A stretch of 64,000 nucleotides of DNA from Sphingobacterium sp. ML3W (GTDB taxonomy: Bacteria; Bacteroidota; Bacteroidia; Sphingobacteriales; Sphingobacteriaceae), in contig NZ_CP107036.1 of assembly GCF_029542085.1 (NCBI RefSeq), forward strand, positions 5,332,001-5,396,000, written 5' to 3'. The notes beneath the pieces are model-generated. The model worked only from the letters and a program-made list of their open reading frames with translations. It did not search any database and had not been told where the DNA came from. A program made the translations under genes and the position numbers. Positions 55,998 through 64,000 of this stretch are shown here, piece by piece. Position 1 is the stretch's first letter; each line of letters begins with the position of its first letter.

Positions 55998-57245
55998 TTA
56001 GACCAGATATTCGAATAATGTTTGATCTTTATTGATTTCAATGACATCGAATTTGTATTCTTTCATCCGTGCGATCAATGTTTCGTAATCTTCAGGCTTG
56101 TTGAGCTCAATGCCGACTAGGGCTGGGCCCCTTTCCCGTTCTGTTTTTTTGATAAACTCAAACCGCGTGATATCGTCTTTAGGGCCAAGAACTTCGGAAA
56201 CGAAAAGTTTCAATGCACCGGGGCGCTGTGGGAAACGTACGATAAAATAGTGCTTGTATCCTTCATAAAGTAGAGACAGTTCTTTGATCTCACTCATGCG
56301 GTCAATATCATTGTTGCCACCTGAAATAATACAGACTACTTTTTTCCCTTTAATTTCATCTTTGTGGAACTCCAATGCGGCAACAGAAAGTGCGCCTGCA
56401 GGTTCAACGACGATTGCATCTTTATTGTATAACTCCAAAATGCAGGTACAGATTTTACCTTCAGGAATAGAGCGTGTATCATCGAGGAGTTGCTTAGCAA
56501 TGGCAAATGTCGTAGCTCCTATTTTTTTTACAGCAGCTCCGTCCACAAACTTGTTGATGTGCTCTAATTCAAAGGGTGCGTCGTGTTCAAGTGCAGCCTG
56601 CATCGATGGAGCACCTTCAGGTTCTACACCATAACACTTGATCGCTTTGTTTTTGCTTTTCAGGTAATAGCTTGCTCCAGCAGCAAGTCCACCACCACCG
56701 ATCGGAATAAATATGGCATCCATATCAGGAAGATCCTGCAATGCTTCAACGGCTACAGTACCTTGTCCTTCGACAACTTTGAGATCATCAAATGGTGGAA
56801 TGAAAGTTATACCATGTTGTTCCGTGTACGCCAGGGCAGCTTTTTGACAGTCATCAAATGTATCTCCGGTCAATACAATTTCAACATTGCCATTACCCCA
56901 CATTTCGGTCTGCGAGATTTTTTGACGAGGGGTCGGCCCAGGCATAAATATAACACCCTTAATGTCTAATTTGTTGCATGAAAAGGCTACACCCTGGGCA
57001 TGATTGCCTGCACTTGCACAGACCACACCACGTTGTCTTTCTTCATCGGTCAACGAAATAATCTTATTGTAGGCACCACGCAATTTATAAGAACGTACAA
57101 CTTGCAAATCTTCTCTTTTGAGATAGACTTCGGCGTTATATTTTTCGGATAAATGCCGATTATACTGTAGCGGTGTACGATTGACCACAGATTTGATGCG
57201 CTCAAGTGTAGCTTCGGAATCGATGTTTAGGGTTGATAGATCCAT
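55998..57245 (-). CDS. ilvA: Threonine ammonia-lyase
   Basis: 415 residues; converts threonine to 2-oxobutyrate, the first step to isoleucine, in the cytoplasm. The PLP lysine is in SYKLRGAYNK near 52, CASAGNHAQGVA is the substrate loop and IPIGGGGLAAG binds the cofactor phosphate. The C-terminal stretch from about 330 (YFIVRFPQRPGALKLFV) is a single ACT-like regulatory domain, shorter than the two in E. coli IlvA (514 aa), as in the Bacillus-type enzyme. It is the last gene of the branched-chain cluster, separated from leuA by 225 bases and a terminator. Confidence 0.94.
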   Translation of the reverse strand: MDLSTLNIDSEATLERIKSVVNRTPLQYNRHLSEKYNAEVYLKREDLQVVRSYKLRGAYNKIISLTDEERQRGVVCASAGNHAQGVAFSCNKLDIKGVIFMPGPTPRQKISQTEMWGNGNVEIVLTGDTFDDCQKAALAYTEQHGITFIPPFDDLKVVEGQGTVAVEALQDLPDMDAIFIPIGGGGLAAGASYYLKSKNKAIKCYGVEPEGAPSMQAALEHDAPFELEHINKFVDGAAVKKIGATTFAIAKQLLDDTRSIPEGKICTCILELYNKDAIVVEPAGALSVAALEFHKDEIKGKKVVCIISGGNNDIDRMSEIKELSLLYEGYKHYFIVRFPQRPGALKLFVSEVLGPKDDITRFEFIKKTERERGPALVGIELNKPEDYETLIARMKEYKFDVIEINKDQTLFEYLV

Positions 57246-57437
57246 AGTTAGATGATATGTCTAATGAAGGTAGTAAAGAAAGCGGAGATATCCACCGCTA
57301 TGTTAGAGATTCTACCTATACTGTGTTTAAAAGTTGATTTAAATTTAGTTGATTTTTATGAAAAAGACCTCGAGTGTATAGAACAAAAAAGTTTATACAT
57401 GTGATTGTGGAATCCTCTTAAAAAATATGTTCTTGAT

Positions 57438-57463
57438 GAAAAAAGGCTGCATCAGCAGCCTTT
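57438..57463 (-). terminator. Rho-independent terminator after leuA
   Basis: On the - strand, AAAGGCTGC and GCAGCCTTT pair around the four-base loop TGAT, followed by a T run. It starts 8 bases past the leuA stop. ilvA downstream may therefore need read-through or its own promoter. Confidence 0.85.
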
Positions 57464-57470
57464 CCTTTTT

Positions 57471-58634
57471 TTATATCTTTTCTTGGATGAGGCTTTTTAG
57501 GTCATCATCACAAATATTTTTCTTTTCGTCGGCCAAAACCAAAAAGCGTTGATAGCAATCCGCAAGATCATCTTTTTCAAGATGGAAACCCAAGCGCTCT
57601 AAATGGTGTTTAAGTGCATGTCTTCCTGAACGGGCAGTTAAGATGATATCTGCTTCGTCAAGCCCTACATCTTCGGGTCTGATAATTTCATAATTTTCGC
57701 GGTGTTTCAAGAAGCCATCTTGGTGGATACCTGAACTATGGGCAAAGGCATTCCGGCCAACAATCGCTTTATTGGGTTGCACAGGCATGTTCATCATTTC
57801 ACTCACTTTACGTGATAGATAGGTAAACATACGGCTATCAATATTTGAAGTTAAGCTACCGAAAGATTGGTTGTGTACTTTAAGGATCATCGCAACTTCT
57901 TCCAATGAGGTATTACCCGCACGTTCACCGATACCATTGATGGTACATTCTACCTGACGGGCGCCGTTTTGTATCGCGGCAATGGAGTTGGCTGTAGCAA
58001 GGCCCAAATCATTGTGACAGTGAGCAGAGATGATTGCTTGATCAATATTACGTACATTCTCCTTAAGATACTTGATTTTAGCACCATATTGGTCTGGTAA
58101 GCAATATCCGTTAGTGTCTGGAATATTCACCACTGTCGCGCCAGCAGCAATAACTGATTCAATCATTTTAGCTAAAAATTCCAGATCTGCACGGCCCGCA
58201 TCCTCTGCATAAAACTCAACATCTTCCACATAGGATTTAGCATGTTTTACCGCCGCTACCGCACGCTCTAAAATTTCTTCACGTGTACTATTGAATTTAT
58301 ATTTGATATGCATATCTGAAGAACCAATACCGGTATGGATACGTGGGCGCTTGGCATATTTCAATGCTTCGGCAGCGACGTCAATATCGTTTTGATTAGC
58401 ACGGGTTAATGCACATATAATAACATCATTCACCGCCTGGGATAACGCTACTACAGATTGAAAATCTCCGGGGCTGGAAACAGGAAAACCAGCTTCGATA
58501 ATATCGACACCTAGTTTTTCTAAATCCTTCGCGATCTCAATTTTCTCTGGAGTAGTTAATTGGCATCCTGGTACCTGTTCGCCATCACGTAATGTGGTGT
58601 CGAAGATGTAAAGATGATTAGGATCGTGTAACAT
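57471..58634 (-). CDS. leuA: 2-isopropylmalate synthase, short form without regulatory domain
   Basis: 387 residues; condenses acetyl-CoA with 2-oxoisovalerate in leucine synthesis. The HMGL-like barrel is complete: FDTTLRDGEQVPG (metal Asp), EAGFPVSSPGDF, SAHCHNDLGLATAN (metal His) and NGIGERAGN. The C-terminal part reaches only a linker and a short helical region (RSGRHALKHHLERLG), so the roughly 110-residue leucine-binding dimer domain of longer LeuA (about 510 aa) is absent. The neighbours leuB, leuC and leuD support LeuA over homocitrate synthase, a close homolog. Confidence 0.9.
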   Translation of the reverse strand: MLHDPNHLYIFDTTLRDGEQVPGCQLTTPEKIEIAKDLEKLGVDIIEAGFPVSSPGDFQSVVALSQAVNDVIICALTRANQNDIDVAAEALKYAKRPRIHTGIGSSDMHIKYKFNSTREEILERAVAAVKHAKSYVEDVEFYAEDAGRADLEFLAKMIESVIAAGATVVNIPDTNGYCLPDQYGAKIKYLKENVRNIDQAIISAHCHNDLGLATANSIAAIQNGARQVECTINGIGERAGNTSLEEVAMILKVHNQSFGSLTSNIDSRMFTYLSRKVSEMMNMPVQPNKAIVGRNAFAHSSGIHQDGFLKHRENYEIIRPEDVGLDEADIILTARSGRHALKHHLERLGFHLEKDDLADCYQRFLVLADEKKNICDDDLKSLIQEKI

Positions 58635-58702
58635 AATTTCTTAATTCAAAAGATTTACAAATAAAAAAGTAAGAAGTAAAACTCCCTACCCATATCTCAT
58701 TA

Positions 58703-59776
58703 CTATTTAATAAATGCTAATACTTTTTCACCCATTTCTTGCGTACCTAGGACTTTAGAAGCTTCGGTGTGGGCATTGGCGATATCTCCCGTTCTCCAAC
58801 CTGCTTTTAGTGTTTCAGCAACAGCATTGGTAACTGCTTTTGCTTCTTCTTGAAGACCAAAGCTAATGTCAAGCATTAATGCCGCCGATAGAATTGAGGC
58901 AAGTGGATTCGCTTTATTTTGGCCCGCGATATCATGTGCCGAACCGTGGATAGGCTCAAAGAAACCTGTACCATCACCGACTGAAGCTGAGGCCAACATC
59001 CCCATTGATCCCGCGATCTGAGATGCTTCATCTGTCAAGATATCACCAAAAAGATTCGCTGTTAATACGACATCAAATTTCTTCGGATTCTTAACCAATT
59101 GCATTGCTGCATTGTCGATAAACATGTGTTCTGTTTCAACATCTGGGTATTCTTTCGCAATTTCTTGAACAACTTCTCTCCATAAGCGGGAAGTTTCCAA
59201 TACATTGGCTTTATCAACTGAGCATAATCTCTTGTTACGGGTACGGGCAGCATCATAAGCTTTACGTGCGATACGCTCTACTTCATAACGGTGGTAGTTC
59301 ATCAAATCCGAAGCGAAGGTATTGTCCTCATTGCGGTTTTTCTCTCCGAAATAAACGTCACCTGTCAACTCGCGGAAGAAAAGAATATCTGTTCCTTGTA
59401 GGATTTCAGGCTTTAAACTTGATGCATCTAATAGTTCATCAAATAAAAGGATAGGACGAAGATTAGCATACAAACCTAATTCTTTACGGACCTTTAATAA
59501 GCCTTGCTCAGGTCGTACTTTAGCAGATGGATCATTGTCGTATTTGATATGTCCGATCGCGCCGAAAAGGATTGCATCTGATGCTTTGGCTTTCGCTAGC
59601 GTTTCATCTGGAAGCGGATTGCCCGTAGCCTCAATCGCTGTGTGTCCCATGATCGCTTCATCAAAACTGAATTCATGACCATAATTTTCACCGATCTTTT
59701 CTAAAACTTTTTTACCCCATGTTGTTACTTCTTGGCCAATGCCATCTCCAGGGATGATTAATATATTTTTTTTCAT
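58703..59776 (-). CDS. leuB: 3-isopropylmalate dehydrogenase
   Basis: 357 residues; NAD-dependent oxidative decarboxylation of 3-isopropylmalate. It opens with ILIIPGDGIGQEVT, includes LLKVRKELGLYANLRP (substrate loop), the metal-binding FGDILTDEASQ and PIHGSAHDIAGQNKANP (the NAD-binding loop). Length is normal. It is preceded by the ABC ATPase gene on the - strand (about 145 bases) and followed by leuA after 68 bases. Confidence 0.95.
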   Translation of the reverse strand: MKKNILIIPGDGIGQEVTTWGKKVLEKIGENYGHEFSFDEAIMGHTAIEATGNPLPDETLAKAKASDAILFGAIGHIKYDNDPSAKVRPEQGLLKVRKELGLYANLRPILLFDELLDASSLKPEILQGTDILFFRELTGDVYFGEKNRNEDNTFASDLMNYHRYEVERIARKAYDAARTRNKRLCSVDKANVLETSRLWREVVQEIAKEYPDVETEHMFIDNAAMQLVKNPKKFDVVLTANLFGDILTDEASQIAGSMGMLASASVGDGTGFFEPIHGSAHDIAGQNKANPLASILSAALMLDISFGLQEEAKAVTNAVAETLKAGWRTGDIANAHTEASKVLGTQEMGEKVLAFIK

Positions 59777-59920
59777 TGTTTTATTAGTATTGCGTATAGA
59801 GATATGAGTATGGAGATGCTATTTTTATAAAATTTGAATATCCATCCGCTCATGTCCATTGTCTAATATCTATTATCTATCGTCTAAATATCTATTGTTA
59901 ATTATCGTTTTCCACAATTT

Positions 59921-61399
59921 CTATGTTGATAAAGGCTCTTTTTTGTGGATAACTCGTTCTACGGATTTAATTTCACCCTTTTCCAGCACCATCTTGTTGT
60001 CTATACAGGTTGGTAATTGGCTTTGGAAATGACCGACATAAATAAGGGTCTGGCCATTCTTGCTCAGGTCATCGATCACATCGTTGAAATATTGCGATTG
60101 TTCCTTGTCTAATCCCTGACATGGTTCATCTAATATAAGCAATTCGGGATGTTTTACAATGGTGCGGGCCAGCAAGGCTAACCGTTGTTGGCCTAAGGGT
60201 AAAGATCCTAATGTTTTATGCTTCACTTCTTTGAGATCGAAAAAATGAAGTACCTGATCCAGCTTCTGCTGTTGCTCGTACCCCAATTTCTGATAGAGGC
60301 TCATCGAGTCGAAGAACCCCGAAGCGATTGTTTGTCCTACATTGGCATTCATATCGTAGTACCAATGTAATTCGGGAGAAATTATACCAAGATGTTCTTT
60401 AATTTCCCAGATACTTTCTCCTGATCCTCTTTTTTTACCAAAAAGGTGGATATCATTTGCATAGGCCTGCGGATGGTCTCCATTGATCAGACTTAATAAA
60501 GTCGATTTCCCAGAGCCATTATGTCCTTGCAACAACCATTTTTCACCTGCTTTAACTTCCCAATCGATGTTTTTTAAGACTTGCTTCTCTCCATAAGAAA
60601 TATGAATCTGTTTCATCTTTACCATGGTTGGAGCGGAGACTTTGGGCGATTGTTGCAAGAAATAAGGTAATTCCTTTCGCTTTCGTGGTATTCCTTTTGA
60701 AATTTCGCTATTGTTTTGACGAATGACTATTTTTCCATCCTGGATTTCAGCAAAACGATTGATGCAATCAGGCTGCTCGTCATCATTACTGATAAGCAGG
60801 AGTGATACACCCTTTTCTGCAAGCTGATCAAAGACCTGATTCAGATCTTTTCTGGATTGTACATCCAGTCCAGTATAAGGCTGGTCAATAATCAATAGCT
60901 GAGGTTGAAGCCATAGCGCTTTGACCAACTGTAGCCTTTTATGTTCGCCACTGGAAAGTTCGATCAACTGTTGATCTTTGAAGTTTTCAAATCCAAAGAT
61001 GGAGAGGTAAGGTGCTACATCTTCAAAGGATAGCTGTTGTTCCTTTGCAAAATGTTTTAATTCCGCAAAAACCGTTAGTGTATCGTTTTTTGCAAATTTA
61101 TTGTAGCGTTGTTGGTAGTAGAAATTGCGATCACCTTCCAAATTGGTAAATTGAAACCAATTAGAGACGTAATGCACAATAGCTGGCAAGGGGCTATCCA
61201 AATCTAGATGGAAGGATAGGGCACCTTCATATTTTAGTTGTCCCGCAATTGCTTTCGCAAGCGTTGTTTTTCCAGTGCCACTCGGACCACCTAAGATCCA
61301 TTGTTCACCAGGGAAAATTTGCCAATTTAAACCTTGCAGCACGGTATCTTTACCATGCTGAATAGTTAAATTGGCAATATGGACGACTGGGTCTACCAT
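59921..61399 (-). CDS. Double-ATPase ABC protein, ModF-like, inside the leucine operon
   Basis: 492 residues with two ATP-binding domains and no membrane segment. First domain: Walker A GGPSGTGKTT near 37, signature LSSGEHKRLQL near 153, Walker B LLIIDQPYTGLD. Second domain: GHNGSGKSTLL near 294, LPLGQQRLALLAR near 413 and LLILDEPCQGLD. The layout and wording resemble ModF (PhrA) of E. coli rather than the ABC-F translation factors. It overlaps leuD by 7 bases, so it is translated with the leucine genes, but no role in leucine synthesis is known to me. Confidence 0.8.
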   Translation of the reverse strand: MVDPVVHIANLTIQHGKDTVLQGLNWQIFPGEQWILGGPSGTGKTTLAKAIAGQLKYEGALSFHLDLDSPLPAIVHYVSNWFQFTNLEGDRNFYYQQRYNKFAKNDTLTVFAELKHFAKEQQLSFEDVAPYLSIFGFENFKDQQLIELSSGEHKRLQLVKALWLQPQLLIIDQPYTGLDVQSRKDLNQVFDQLAEKGVSLLLISNDDEQPDCINRFAEIQDGKIVIRQNNSEISKGIPRKRKELPYFLQQSPKVSAPTMVKMKQIHISYGEKQVLKNIDWEVKAGEKWLLQGHNGSGKSTLLSLINGDHPQAYANDIHLFGKKRGSGESIWEIKEHLGIISPELHWYYDMNANVGQTIASGFFDSMSLYQKLGYEQQQKLDQVLHFFDLKEVKHKTLGSLPLGQQRLALLARTIVKHPELLILDEPCQGLDKEQSQYFNDVIDDLSKNGQTLIYVGHFQSQLPTCIDNKMVLEKGEIKSVERVIHKKEPLST

Positions 61400-61983
61400 T
61401 TTCTTGTTGTTTCAAATGATTCAATTAAATCTTTTTGATTAAGGATGAAATCGATATCATCGTATCCATTAATCAAGCATGATTTTTTGTATGGATTGAT
61501 TTCAAATTCAAATTGGTCACCTGTCTCTGTTAACATAACCGTTTGTTTTTCGAGATCAACGATAATCTCTGTGTTTGGATTTTGGTGTACCAGTTCGAAG
61601 ATTTTCGCTAAGAACTCTTCCGAAACCTGTATCGGCAATACACCATTATTAAGGGCGTTACCTTTAAAGATATCTGCAAAAAACGAACTGATGACAACAT
61701 CAAAGCCATAGTCTTGAATTGCCCATGCAGCGTGCTCACGGCTAGAGCCGCAACCAAAGTTTTTACCGGCAACCAATATCTTTCCTGAGTAGGTTGGGCT
61801 ATTCAATACGAAATCTGCTTTGGGTTGATTTTCACTATCAAAACGCCAGTCACGGAACAGGTTGTCTCCAAAGCCTTCTCGTGTGGTCGCTTTTAGAAAG
61901 CGTGCTGGAATAATTTGGTCAGTATCAATATTTTCAATAGGTAATGGAACTACCTGTGATGTTAAAGTTTCAAATTTTTTCAT
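61393..61983 (-). CDS. leuD: 3-isopropylmalate dehydratase, small subunit
   Basis: 196 residues. The swivelling domain has the conserved IDTDQIIPARFL near 20 and NFGCGSSREHAAWAI near 76. It pairs with LeuC to isomerise 2- to 3-isopropylmalate. Normal length. It follows leuC by 54 bases and overlaps the ABC ATPase gene by 7. Confidence 0.95.
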   Translation of the reverse strand: MKKFETLTSQVVPLPIENIDTDQIIPARFLKATTREGFGDNLFRDWRFDSENQPKADFVLNSPTYSGKILVAGKNFGCGSSREHAAWAIQDYGFDVVISSFFADIFKGNALNNGVLPIQVSEEFLAKIFELVHQNPNTEIIVDLEKQTVMLTETGDQFEFEINPYKKSCLINGYDDIDFILNQKDLIESFETTRKW

Positions 61984-62037
61984 GTCAAAAATTAAAAAGT
62001 CAAAATTAAATCAATTCTCATGTCTCACTATTCAATA

Positions 62038-63435
62038 CTAGATCAACTCTCTAACATCTGTTACTTTACCAGTTACTGCTGCCGCCGCTGCTGTCAGTGG
62101 TGATACCAACATGGTGCGCGCATTTGGGCCTTGGCGTCCTTCGAAGTTTCTGTTTGAGGTTGAAACACAATATTTACCCGCAGGAATTTTGTCTTCGTTC
62201 ATCCCTAAACATGCCGAACATCCAGGCTCACGCAATTGGAATCCAGCCGCTTCAAATATTTTATCCAAGCCTTCTTCTTTGGCTTGTTTTTCTACCTGCT
62301 TGGAGCCTGGTACAATCCATACTTCGACATCCTGTGCTTTTTGTTTTCCCTTAACGAATGAAGCTACTTCACGTAAATCTTCGATACGGGAGTTGGTACA
62401 GCTTCCGATGAAAACATAATCAACACGGTTACCTAAGACTGTTGAATCATCCTTAAAGCCCATATAGTCTAAGGCTTTTTGATACGATGGTCTTTCTGAT
62501 TCAGGTTGTGCATTTGTTGCTGGGATATGTTCTGCAATACCCATACCCATGCCTGGATTTGTACCGTAGGTAATCATCGGGGCGATGTCCGCTGCATCAA
62601 AGGTCAATACTTTATCAAAGATGGCGTCTTCGTCTGAATACAATGTTTTCCAGTAGGCTAAGGCATTATCCCATTCTTCTCCTTTTGGTGCGAATTCACG
62701 ACCTTCCACATAATCAAATGTAATTTGATCGGGTGCGATAAGTCCACCGCGTGCACCCATTTCGATACTCATGTTACAGATGGTCATACGTGCTTCCATG
62801 CTCAAAGAGCGGATTGCTGAACCGGCATATTCGATAAAATAGCCTGTACCACCTGCAGCAGAAATCTTGGCGATAATATAGAGGATAATATCTTTTGCGC
62901 CAACCCCTTTTTGCAAGGTACCATTAACTTCAATTTTCATTGTTTTGGGCTTGGACTGCAATAAACATTGCGTCGCAAAGACCTGTTCAACCTGAGAAGT
63001 TCCAATACCAAAAGCAATAGCTCCAAAGGCACCATGTGTTGAGGTATGGCTATCCCCACAGACCATCGTTTTACCGGGTAGTGTGATACCTAACTCTGGA
63101 CCAATTACGTGTACAATCCCTTGATAAGGATGACCCAAACCATATAATTCAATACCAAATTCAGCACAATTTTTGGTCAGCATATCGACTTGGTATCGCG
63201 ATAACTCTTCTTTGATCGGTAAATGTTGGTTGAGGGTCGGTACGTTATGGTCGGCAGTAGCTACCGTTTGCTTTGGACGAAAGACTGGAATTCCTCTTTT
63301 GCGTAGGCCATCAAAAGCTTGAGGTGAAGTAACCTCATGAATCAAGTGAGTATCGATATATATAATATCCGGAAACCCTTCTTCACGCTTGACGACGTGA
63401 GCATCCCAAATCTTTTCTACTAATGTTTTTGACAT
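62038..63435 (-). CDS. leuC: 3-isopropylmalate dehydratase, large subunit
   Basis: 465 residues; aconitase-family 4Fe-4S enzyme. Cluster ligands lie in GSCTNSR near 346 and in PGCSACLGMNEDK near 407 (C-x-x-C). Other motifs: CGDSHTSTHGAFGA near 133 and TSNRNFEGRQG near 431. The start is the ATG at 63435, with the ilvC gene ending 179 bases upstream on the - strand; the gap holds a strong hairpin. Confidence 0.96.
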   Translation of the reverse strand: MSKTLVEKIWDAHVVKREEGFPDIIYIDTHLIHEVTSPQAFDGLRKRGIPVFRPKQTVATADHNVPTLNQHLPIKEELSRYQVDMLTKNCAEFGIELYGLGHPYQGIVHVIGPELGITLPGKTMVCGDSHTSTHGAFGAIAFGIGTSQVEQVFATQCLLQSKPKTMKIEVNGTLQKGVGAKDIILYIIAKISAAGGTGYFIEYAGSAIRSLSMEARMTICNMSIEMGARGGLIAPDQITFDYVEGREFAPKGEEWDNALAYWKTLYSDEDAIFDKVLTFDAADIAPMITYGTNPGMGMGIAEHIPATNAQPESERPSYQKALDYMGFKDDSTVLGNRVDYVFIGSCTNSRIEDLREVASFVKGKQKAQDVEVWIVPGSKQVEKQAKEEGLDKIFEAAGFQLREPGCSACLGMNEDKIPAGKYCVSTSNRNFEGRQGPNARTMLVSPLTAAAAAVTGKVTDVRELI

Positions 63436-63466
63436 TTTTTAATCTCTCTTATGTTATTTTTATTTT

Positions 63467-63507
63467 AATCAGGGTGATATTGTAAATGTCTCAATATCAC
63501 CCTGATT
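63467..63507. other. Perfect 16-base inverted repeat between ilvC and leuC
   Basis: AATCAGGGTGATATTG and its exact complement flank a nine-base loop. On the - strand no T run follows, so it is not a typical terminator for ilvC; it may be an RNA-processing or attenuation stem, or a protein-binding palindrome. Confidence 0.5.
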
Positions 63508-63614
63508 TCAATATACTAAATTACGAAATATTCATGATTTTGGAGCATATCTATGGATTGAATTCACCTCAATATGCTATCCGGCTTTAAAAAACAAATA
63601 ATTCGTATAAATTT

Positions 63615-64000
63615 TTAAACAGTTTTGATTGCTTTCATTGCTGTCATTGCTTTACGCAATTTACGGCCAACGATTTCTACTGGATGATCACGTAAAATTT
63701 CGTTGATAACAACTAATTGGGCATTATCAACTGCTGCATCTTTGTTTTCGTTAAAGTTTTTACCTACTAAATCTGTGTCAACAGTTTTCATGAAATCAGC
63801 CAATAAAGGTTTACAAGCTTGATCAAATAGGTAACAACCGTATTCTGCAGTATCAGAAATAACACGGTTCATTTCAAACAATTTCTTACGTGCGATCGTA
63901 TTTGCGATCAATGGTGTTTCGTGCAATGATTCGTAATAAGCAGACTCTGGTTTGATACCAGCTTCAACCATTGTTTCAAATGCTAATTCTACCCCAGCAC
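63615..64000 (-). CDS. ilvC: Ketol-acid reductoisomerase, C-terminal part (5' end outside window)
   Basis: About 128 codons are visible, running off the right edge in frame. SAYYESLHETPLIAN and the all-helical C-terminal segment ending KLRKAMTAMKAIKTV are typical of the knotted domain of IlvC. It makes dihydroxy precursors of valine, leucine and isoleucine, and is placed ahead of leuCD on the - strand. Confidence 0.92.
   Translation of the reverse strand, partial: AGVELAFETMVEAGIKPESAYYESLHETPLIANTIARKKLFEMNRVISDTAEYGCYLFDQACKPLLADFMKTVDTDLVGKNFNENKDAAVDNAQLVVINEILRDHPVEIVGRKLRKAMTAMKAIKTV

Noticed and set aside
57471..58634. Homocitrate or citramalate synthase
   Set aside because: Position beside leuB, leuC and leuD and the usual LeuA motifs make isopropylmalate synthase the better call, though short forms of these families are similar.
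59777..59920. Repeated TCTA-rich words (TCTAATATCTATTATCTATC and similar) between leuB and the ABC gene
   Set aside because: Short and irregular; no clear unit or symmetry, so not called as a repeat array or CRISPR.

Overview
The window looks like Bacteroidota DNA, most likely Sphingobacterium or a close relative (inferred, not proven). Supporting signs are a SusC/SusD pair, moderate-to-low GC, almost no Shine-Dalgarno sequences, lipoproteins typical of the phylum, and a leucine operon of the short-LeuA type.

Region 1 (1-34721, all + strand) is a hybrid NRPS/PKS natural-product cluster that enters the window already open at its left edge. Order: a 5'-truncated NRPS (E end, then three C-A-T modules); a 40-codon ORF that looks like the broken-off front of a TubC-type docking domain; a KS-(dead AT)-KR-ACP polyketide synthase; a second NRPS (TubC docking domain, then three C-A-T modules, no thioesterase); a small unknown ORF; a GT9 glycosyltransferase; a PvdE/SyrD-type peptide ABC exporter; a type II thioesterase; an Sfp-type phosphopantetheinyl transferase; a penicillin-acylase-type Ntn hydrolase; a four-helix membrane protein; a CmlA-type diiron beta-hydroxylase; a GT71-like glycosyltransferase; and an FkbM-type methyltransferase. 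Many genes overlap by a few bases, so this looks like one transcription unit. The inferred chain is: D-residue (loaded outside the window), hydrophobic residue, Gly-like, hydrophobic residue, one ketide unit reduced to a hydroxyl, two aromatic residues, Gly-like. Likely tailoring is beta-hydroxylation on the carrier, glycosylation, methylation, ABC export and extracytoplasmic deacylation. I do not recognise this as a known cluster.

The two NRPS genes are a mosaic. The C, A-frame and T sequences are GC-rich and almost identical from module to module, while the specificity-determining cores of several A domains and the two terminal T domains are AT-rich like the PKS and tailoring genes. Several tracts of 0.7-2 kb are repeated nearly perfectly, which suggests module duplication, gene conversion and natural A-subdomain exchange.

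Region 2 (34722-36060) holds an IS3-family element that ends the cluster. Region 3 (36143-40069, - strand) is a class Ib ribonucleotide reductase operon, nrdHIEF. Region 4 (40411-55056, + strand) holds an S9 peptidase with an AraC-type regulator, then a small glycan locus: SusC, SusD, aryl-sulfate sulfotransferase, GH130 phosphorylase, secreted EEP phosphodiesterase/phosphatase and a sodium:solute symporter. Region 5 (55167-64000, - strand) holds a DUF2911 protein and the branched-chain amino acid genes ilvC(partial)-leuC-leuD-(ModF-like ABC ATPase)-leuB-leuA-ilvA. No tRNA, rRNA or CRISPR array was seen.
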